Shown here: one piece after another, positions 5,683 through 9,339 of the stretch
How the letters are laid out: each line of letters begins with the position of its first letter
Numbering within the stretch: the stretch's first letter is position 1
Origin: Solirubrobacterales bacterium
Lineage (GTDB): Bacteria > Actinomycetota > Thermoleophilia > Solirubrobacterales > 70-9
Length of the DNA stretch: 9,339 nucleotides
Assembly (NCBI GenBank): GCA_030152505.1
Contig: JASLJO010000249.1
Coordinates: 1 to 9,339 of the forward strand
Direction: 5' to 3'
Position numbers and translations under genes: made by a program
Notes under the pieces: model-generated
What the model saw: the letters and a program-made list of their open reading frames with translations, nothing else
Told to the model about the DNA's origin: nothing
Databases searched by the model: none

Positions 5683-5710
5683 ATGCAATTGGCTGCCATC
5701 CGGGCGGTCT

Positions 5711-5716
5711 GGAGGT
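5711..5716 (+). promoter_or_regulatory. Strong Shine-Dalgarno site for pnp
   Basis: GGAGGT lies 9 nt before ATG 5726 and is followed by an A-rich stretch (taaaaactta). It favours ATG 5726 over the in-frame ATG 5732, which would be 15 nt away. This is the clearest ribosome-binding site in the window, in contrast to the coupled genes upstream, and points to independent initiation on pnp. Confidence 0.85.
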
Positions 5717-5725
5717 AAAAACTTA

Positions 5726-7966
5726 ATGAGCATGTTCGAAGTAAGCCGCGTTTCGGCGGAGATCGGCGAGGATCAGATCTCATTCGAGACGGGCAAGCTG
5801 GCCAGGCAGGCGAGTGGCGCCGTCGTCGTGCAGTCCGGGGACACGATGGTCCTCTGCACCGCGACGATGGGCAACCTGCGCGACGTCGACTTCCTCCCCC
5901 TCACCGTCGACATCGAGGAGCGGATGTACGCCGCGGGCAAGATCCCCGGCTCGTTCTTCCGCCGCGAGGGCAAATCGAGCGAGAAGGCGACGCTGACCGC
6001 GCGCATGATCGACCGGCCGATCCGGCCGCTCTTCCCCAAGGGCTGGCACTATGAGACCCAGCTCGTCGCGACCCCGCTTTCGGTGGACCACGTCCACCCC
6101 TACGACATCCTGGCGATGAACGGCGCCTCCGCCGCGCTGGCGATCTCGCCGGTCCCCGTCGCCGCCCACGTCGGCGCCGTGCGGATTGGCAAGCTCGAGG
6201 GCGACTTCGTCGTCAACCCACCCGAGGAGAGGCTGGAGGAGCTGCAGCTGGACCTGATCGTCGCCGGCACCGCCGAGGCGATCCTGATGGTCGAGGCCGG
6301 CGCCGATGGCGTCAGCGAGGCCGAGATCCTCGACGCGCTCGACATCGCCCACTCGGAGATAAAGAAGCTCTGCGCGGCGATGCAGGAGCTGGCCGAGAAG
6401 GCCGGCAAGGACAAGATCGAGCTCGAGGTGGAGGAGATCGATCCCGGTCTCGTCGAGGAGATCCGCACCTCACACGGGGCGCAGATCGACGAGGCGACCT
6501 CAATCCAGGGCAAGCTCGAGCGCCAAGACGCCTGCGCCGCGGTCAAGGAGGCCGTGGTCGAGAAGTACGCCCCGGCGGACGAGGGCGAGGTCGACGCCGA
6601 GCGCAAGGCCGAGGTCTCCGCCGCCTATGCCAAGATCGAGAAGGAAGTCATCCGCAAGCGGATCGCGGTCGACAAGAAGCGCCCCGACGGCCGCGCCCAG
6701 GACGAGATCCGGCCGATCGAGTGCGAGGTCGATATCTCCCCGCGCGTGCACGGCTCGGCGCTCTTCACCCGCGGCGAGACGCAGATCCTCTCAAACGTGG
6801 CGCTGGGCACGACGCGGATGGACATGCGTCTCGACACGCTCGGACTGCAGACCACCAAACGTTTCTGGCATCACTACAACTTCCCGCCCTTCTCGGTTGG
6901 GGAGGCGGGCTTCATGCGCGGCCCAAAGCGCCGCGACATCGGCCACGGTGCGCTCGCCGAGCGGGCGCTGGTGGCGACGATCCCCGACGAAGAGGCCTTC
7001 CCCTACGTGCTGCGGGTCGTCTCGGAGACGCTCGAGTCCAACGGCTCCTCCTCGATGGGCTCCGTCTGCGCGTCCTCGATGGCGTTGCAGGCGGCCGGGG
7101 TACCGGTCTCTGCACCGGTTGCCGGCGTCGCCATGGGCCTGATCAAAGAGGGTGACGACTACATCGTCCTCACCGACATCGCCGGCGTCGAGGACCACCT
7201 TGGCGACATGGACTTCAAGGTCGCCGGAACCGCCGACGGGATCACCGCCCTGCAGATGGACATCAAGATCACCGGCGTCACCTTCGACATCCTGAGCGAC
7301 GCTCTCGCGCAGGCCAACGAGGGCCGCCAGTTCATTCTCGGCAAGATGGCCGAGGCGATCGAGGGGCCGCGCGAGATGCTCTCCCAGCACGCACCGCGGA
7401 TCGAAGCGATCAAGATCGATCCCGAGAAGATCGGCGCCGTGATCGGCAAAGGCGGCGAAACGATTCGCGCTCTCTGCGAGGAGTTCGAAGCGGAGATCGA
7501 CGTCGAGGACGACGGCACGATTCGGATCTACGCCCCGACCGGCGAACTGGTCGAAGCCTGTGTGGCGCGGATCGAGTCGATGACCAAGGAGGCGGAGGTG
7601 GGTGACCACTACCCCGCCGCCAAAGTCGTCAAGACGACGACCTTCGGTGCCTTCGTCGAGTTGGTCAAGGGCACCGACGGCCTGCTCCACATCTCCAACG
7701 TCAAGCCGGGGGAGAGGGTCGACTCGGTCGATGACGTGCTCAGCTCGGGAGACGTGATCGACGTCACCGTGGTGGAGGTCGACCGCGAGCGTGGCCGCAT
7801 CGGCCTGCGTCTCTCCGATGACCCCTCGGTGGCCGGCAAATCGCCGGAGGAGCTGGCCGCGGTCGGCTCCGGCGACGGCGGTCCGCGGCGCAACGGTGGC
7901 GACCGCGACCGCGGCGGTCGTGGCGGCGGTGGCGGTCGCAGGCGCGAGCGCGAGCGGCGCAACTAG
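5726..7966 (+). CDS. pnp: Polyribonucleotide nucleotidyltransferase (PNPase)
   Basis: PNPase is a trimeric cytoplasmic enzyme that degrades RNA 3' to 5' by phosphorolysis and can add 3' tails. The 746-residue product has all domains. The first RNase PH domain shows SFFRREG (76-82) and MIDRPIRPLFPKG, followed by an all-helical linker (~240-320). The second RNase PH domain starts near KKRPDGRAQDEIRP and contains EDHLGDMDFKVAGT; its Asp490, Asp496 and Lys498 match the E. coli catalytic Asp486, Asp492 and Lys494. A KH domain with GKGG (574-577) and an S1 domain (~628-697, TTFGAFVEL...GLLHISN) follow. The C-terminus (716-746) is a Gly/Arg-rich RG tail ending RRRERERRN, likely disordered and RNA-binding. 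ATG 5726 is set by GGAGGT 9 nt upstream. The 120-nt leader may be a site of control. Identification is secure. Confidence 0.98.
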   Translation: MSMFEVSRVSAEIGEDQISFETGKLARQASGAVVVQSGDTMVLCTATMGNLRDVDFLPLTVDIEERMYAAGKIPGSFFRREGKSSEKATLTARMIDRPIRPLFPKGWHYETQLVATPLSVDHVHPYDILAMNGASAALAISPVPVAAHVGAVRIGKLEGDFVVNPPEERLEELQLDLIVAGTAEAILMVEAGADGVSEAEILDALDIAHSEIKKLCAAMQELAEKAGKDKIELEVEEIDPGLVEEIRTSHGAQIDEATSIQGKLERQDACAAVKEAVVEKYAPADEGEVDAERKAEVSAAYAKIEKEVIRKRIAVDKKRPDGRAQDEIRPIECEVDISPRVHGSALFTRGETQILSNVALGTTRMDMRLDTLGLQTTKRFWHHYNFPPFSVGEAGFMRGPKRRDIGHGALAERALVATIPDEEAFPYVLRVVSETLESNGSSSMGSVCASSMALQAAGVPVSAPVAGVAMGLIKEGDDYIVLTDIAGVEDHLGDMDFKVAGTADGITALQMDIKITGVTFDILSDALAQANEGRQFILGKMAEAIEGPREMLSQHAPRIEAIKIDPEKIGAVIGKGGETIRALCEEFEAEIDVEDDGTIRIYAPTGELVEACVARIESMTKEAEVGDHYPAAKVVKTTTFGAFVELVKGTDGLLHISNVKPGERVDSVDDVLSSGDVIDVTVVEVDRERGRIGLRLSDDPSVAGKSPEELAAVGSGDGGPRRNGGDRDRGGRGGGGGRRRERERRN

Positions 7967-7970
7967 GTCC

Positions 7971-9242
7971 TTGAGCGAGGCGCGGCACAGCGAGCTCGGC
8001 TCGGGCGTCCGGGTCGTGACCGAGGAGGTTCCCTCGGTCCGCTCGGTGGCGCTTGGGCTCTGGGTCCGCACCGGATCGCGGAACGAGGCGCCGGCGCAGG
8101 CCGGCGTCTCGCACTTCCTCGAGCACCTGCTGTTCAAGGGAACCGCGCGCTACTCGGCGATCGAGATCTCCGAGCTCTTCGACGGCCTCGGCGCCTCGGT
8201 AAACGCCGCGACGGGTAAGGAGACCACCCACCTGCACGCCCGTTTCCTCGACGAGCACACCGATGAGGTCTTCGATCTGTTGGCGGAGATGCTGTTGGCC
8301 CCCACCTATCCGGATATCGACTCCGAGCGCGACGTCGTTCTGGAGGAGATCGCGATGTACGAGGACGAGCCGCAGGACCGCGTCCACGACGTTCTCGCAG
8401 ACGCCGTCTTCGGCGAGCATCCACTCGGGCGTCGCGTACTCGGCGAGGCTGGGGTGATCGCCTCGATCCCGGTGCCGGAGATAGAGGCCTACCGCGAGCA
8501 GCGCTATACCGGTCCCCATGTCGTCGTCGGTGCGGCCGGCCACCTCGACCACGCGCGCATCGTCGCCCTGGCCGAGCGCCTGGTCTCGCCGCCGAGCGGC
8601 GCCGACGGAGTGAAGCCTGTGCCGACGGATGTCGTCTCCCGCCTGCGCTTCTACCCGAAGGACACCGAGCAGTACCACATCTGCTTCGGCGCCCCGGGCA
8701 TCGTGCGCGAGGACGAGCGGCGTTACGGGCTCGCGGTGCTCGACTCGATCTTCGGCGGCTCGACCTCCTCGCGGCTCTTCCGCGAGGTGCGCGAGAAGCG
8801 CGGCCTCGCCTACTCGGTCGGCTCCTACAACGAGCAGTACACCGACTCCGGCCTGGTCGCCACCTATGTCGGCACCCGTGAGGACAACGTCGAGGAGGCC
8901 TGCGCGGTGATCGGCGCCGAGCTCGAGCGCCTTCGCTCTGAGCCCGTCTCCGGCGAGGAGCTGGCGCGGGCGAAGGAGAACGTCAAGGGCCGCCTCGTCC
9001 TCTCCTCGGAGTCGACGGCGGCGCGGATGACGCGGATCTCTCGCGCGACCCTGTTCGGGCTGCCGATCGAAAGTCTCGACGTGATGCTGGCCAAGGTCGA
9101 CGCGGTGACAGTCGAGGAGTTGAGCGAGCTCGCTGCCGAGCTCTACGCCGCCGAGCGGCTCTCGGCCGCCTGCGTCGGTCGCGAGGAGGACTGCTTCCGC
9201 AAGGCGCTGGCGCCGGTGAGCCAGGAGCTGACGGCGGCATGA
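7971..9242 (+). CDS. M16 family zinc metallopeptidase (processing-peptidase-like)
   Basis: The 423-residue product is a single-unit M16 (pitrilysin/MPP-like) peptidase. It opens with SELGSGVRVVTEEVPSVRSV and carries the inverted zinc motif HFLEH (His48, Glu51, His52). The likely third ligand is Glu126 in RDVVLEEIAMYEDEPQD. The C-terminal half has the typical GGSTSSRLFREVREKRGLAYSVGS block that supplies the substrate-binding Arg/Tyr pair. There is no signal peptide. TTG 7971 is chosen because it lies 4 nt after the pnp stop and just before the conserved N-terminal strand; the GTG at about 8016 would remove that strand. There is no good Shine-Dalgarno site, so it probably depends on coupling to pnp. 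The pnp-M16-dapB order is well known in Gram-positive bacteria. The physiological substrate cannot be told from sequence. Its stop overlaps dapB as ATGA. Confidence 0.93.
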   Translation: MSEARHSELGSGVRVVTEEVPSVRSVALGLWVRTGSRNEAPAQAGVSHFLEHLLFKGTARYSAIEISELFDGLGASVNAATGKETTHLHARFLDEHTDEVFDLLAEMLLAPTYPDIDSERDVVLEEIAMYEDEPQDRVHDVLADAVFGEHPLGRRVLGEAGVIASIPVPEIEAYREQRYTGPHVVVGAAGHLDHARIVALAERLVSPPSGADGVKPVPTDVVSRLRFYPKDTEQYHICFGAPGIVREDERRYGLAVLDSIFGGSTSSRLFREVREKRGLAYSVGSYNEQYTDSGLVATYVGTREDNVEEACAVIGAELERLRSEPVSGEELARAKENVKGRLVLSSESTAARMTRISRATLFGLPIESLDVMLAKVDAVTVEELSELAAELYAAERLSAACVGREEDCFRKALAPVSQELTAA

Positions 9243-9339
9243 TCCGTGTCGTCGTCTCTGGTGCAAACGGCCGCATGGGCCAAACCGTCTGCGAAGCGGT
9301 CGACGGCGCCGAGGGTATGGAACTGGCGGCGAAGGCCGA
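9239..9339 (+). CDS. dapB: 4-hydroxy-tetrahydrodipicolinate reductase, N-terminus only (window edge)
   Basis: DapB reduces the dehydrated product of DapA with NAD(P)H in the lysine/diaminopimelate pathway. Only 33 codons are visible: MIRVVVSGANGRMGQTVCEA and onward to ELAAKA. The Rossmann nucleotide-binding motif SGANGRMG (7-14) is the characteristic N-terminal signature of DapB. ATG 9239 overlaps the upstream stop as ATGA, and AGGAG (9223-9227) lies 11 nt before it. The position after pnp and the M16 peptidase is the expected one. The rest of the gene is outside the window. Confidence 0.9.
   Translation, partial: MIRVVVSGANGRMGQTVCEAVDGAEGMELAAKA

Noticed and set aside
7890..7960. GGC/GGT/CGC-rich run as a repeat array
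   Set aside because: It is irregular codon-level low complexity that encodes the PNPase RG tail, with no fixed-length repeat unit.
7764..9266. Long minus-strand open frames (~448-500 codons) over pnp and the M16 peptidase
   Set aside because: They are antisense shadows rich in Arg/Ala/Asp/Leu with no recognisable domain; both sense genes are certain.

Overview
The window is a GC-rich, densely packed, all-plus-strand housekeeping cluster from a bacterial chromosome. The gene order is infB-rbfA-DHH phosphoesterase (nrnA type)-truB-ribF-rpsO-peroxiredoxin-DsbA-like protein-pnp-M16 peptidase-dapB. The strong G/C bias at third codon positions, the pnp-M16-dapB order and the compact forms of TruB and RibF suggest a high-GC actinobacterial lineage. 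My best guess is the Thermoleophilia (Solirubrobacterales-like), from remembered family resemblance rather than any search. I see no mobile element, CRISPR array, tRNA, rRNA or integration signal.

Layout. Bases 1-1545 hold the 3' part of infB, whose N-terminal extension lies outside the window. rbfA (1553-1903), a DHH/DHHA1 phosphoesterase (1900-2904), truB (2901-3533), ribF (3533-4426), rpsO (4423-4692) and a 1-Cys peroxiredoxin (4689-5150) follow. Most of these genes overlap the previous stop codon by 1 or 4 bases. A cytosolic-looking thioredoxin-fold protein with a CPHC active site runs from about 5147 to 5605. Then comes the only real non-coding gap (5606-5725, 120 nt), which carries two short mutually exclusive hairpins and a strong Shine-Dalgarno site for pnp (5726-7966). 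A TTG-started M16 zinc peptidase (7971-9242) and the first 33 codons of dapB (9239 to the edge) end the window.

How the genes fit together. infB, rbfA, truB and rpsO serve translation initiation, 30S maturation, tRNA modification and the small subunit. The DHH protein and PNPase degrade RNA from opposite ends of the size range: nanoRNA clean-up and 3'-5' phosphorolysis. ribF makes FMN/FAD. The peroxiredoxin/DsbA-like pair is an unusual redox insert between rpsO and pnp, which are direct neighbours in many bacteria.

Most of the window is ordinary core genome. The spots most worth a second look lie between 5560 and 5725. The DsbA-like gene appears to lose its conserved C-terminus through a +1 frame disruption at a TCCCC run: the next frame carries an Arg-Gly-Pro-Tyr-Glu motif at exactly the expected spacing. 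The pnp leader that follows has alternative hairpins and possible mini-ORFs. I found no clear undescribed defence or mobile system.
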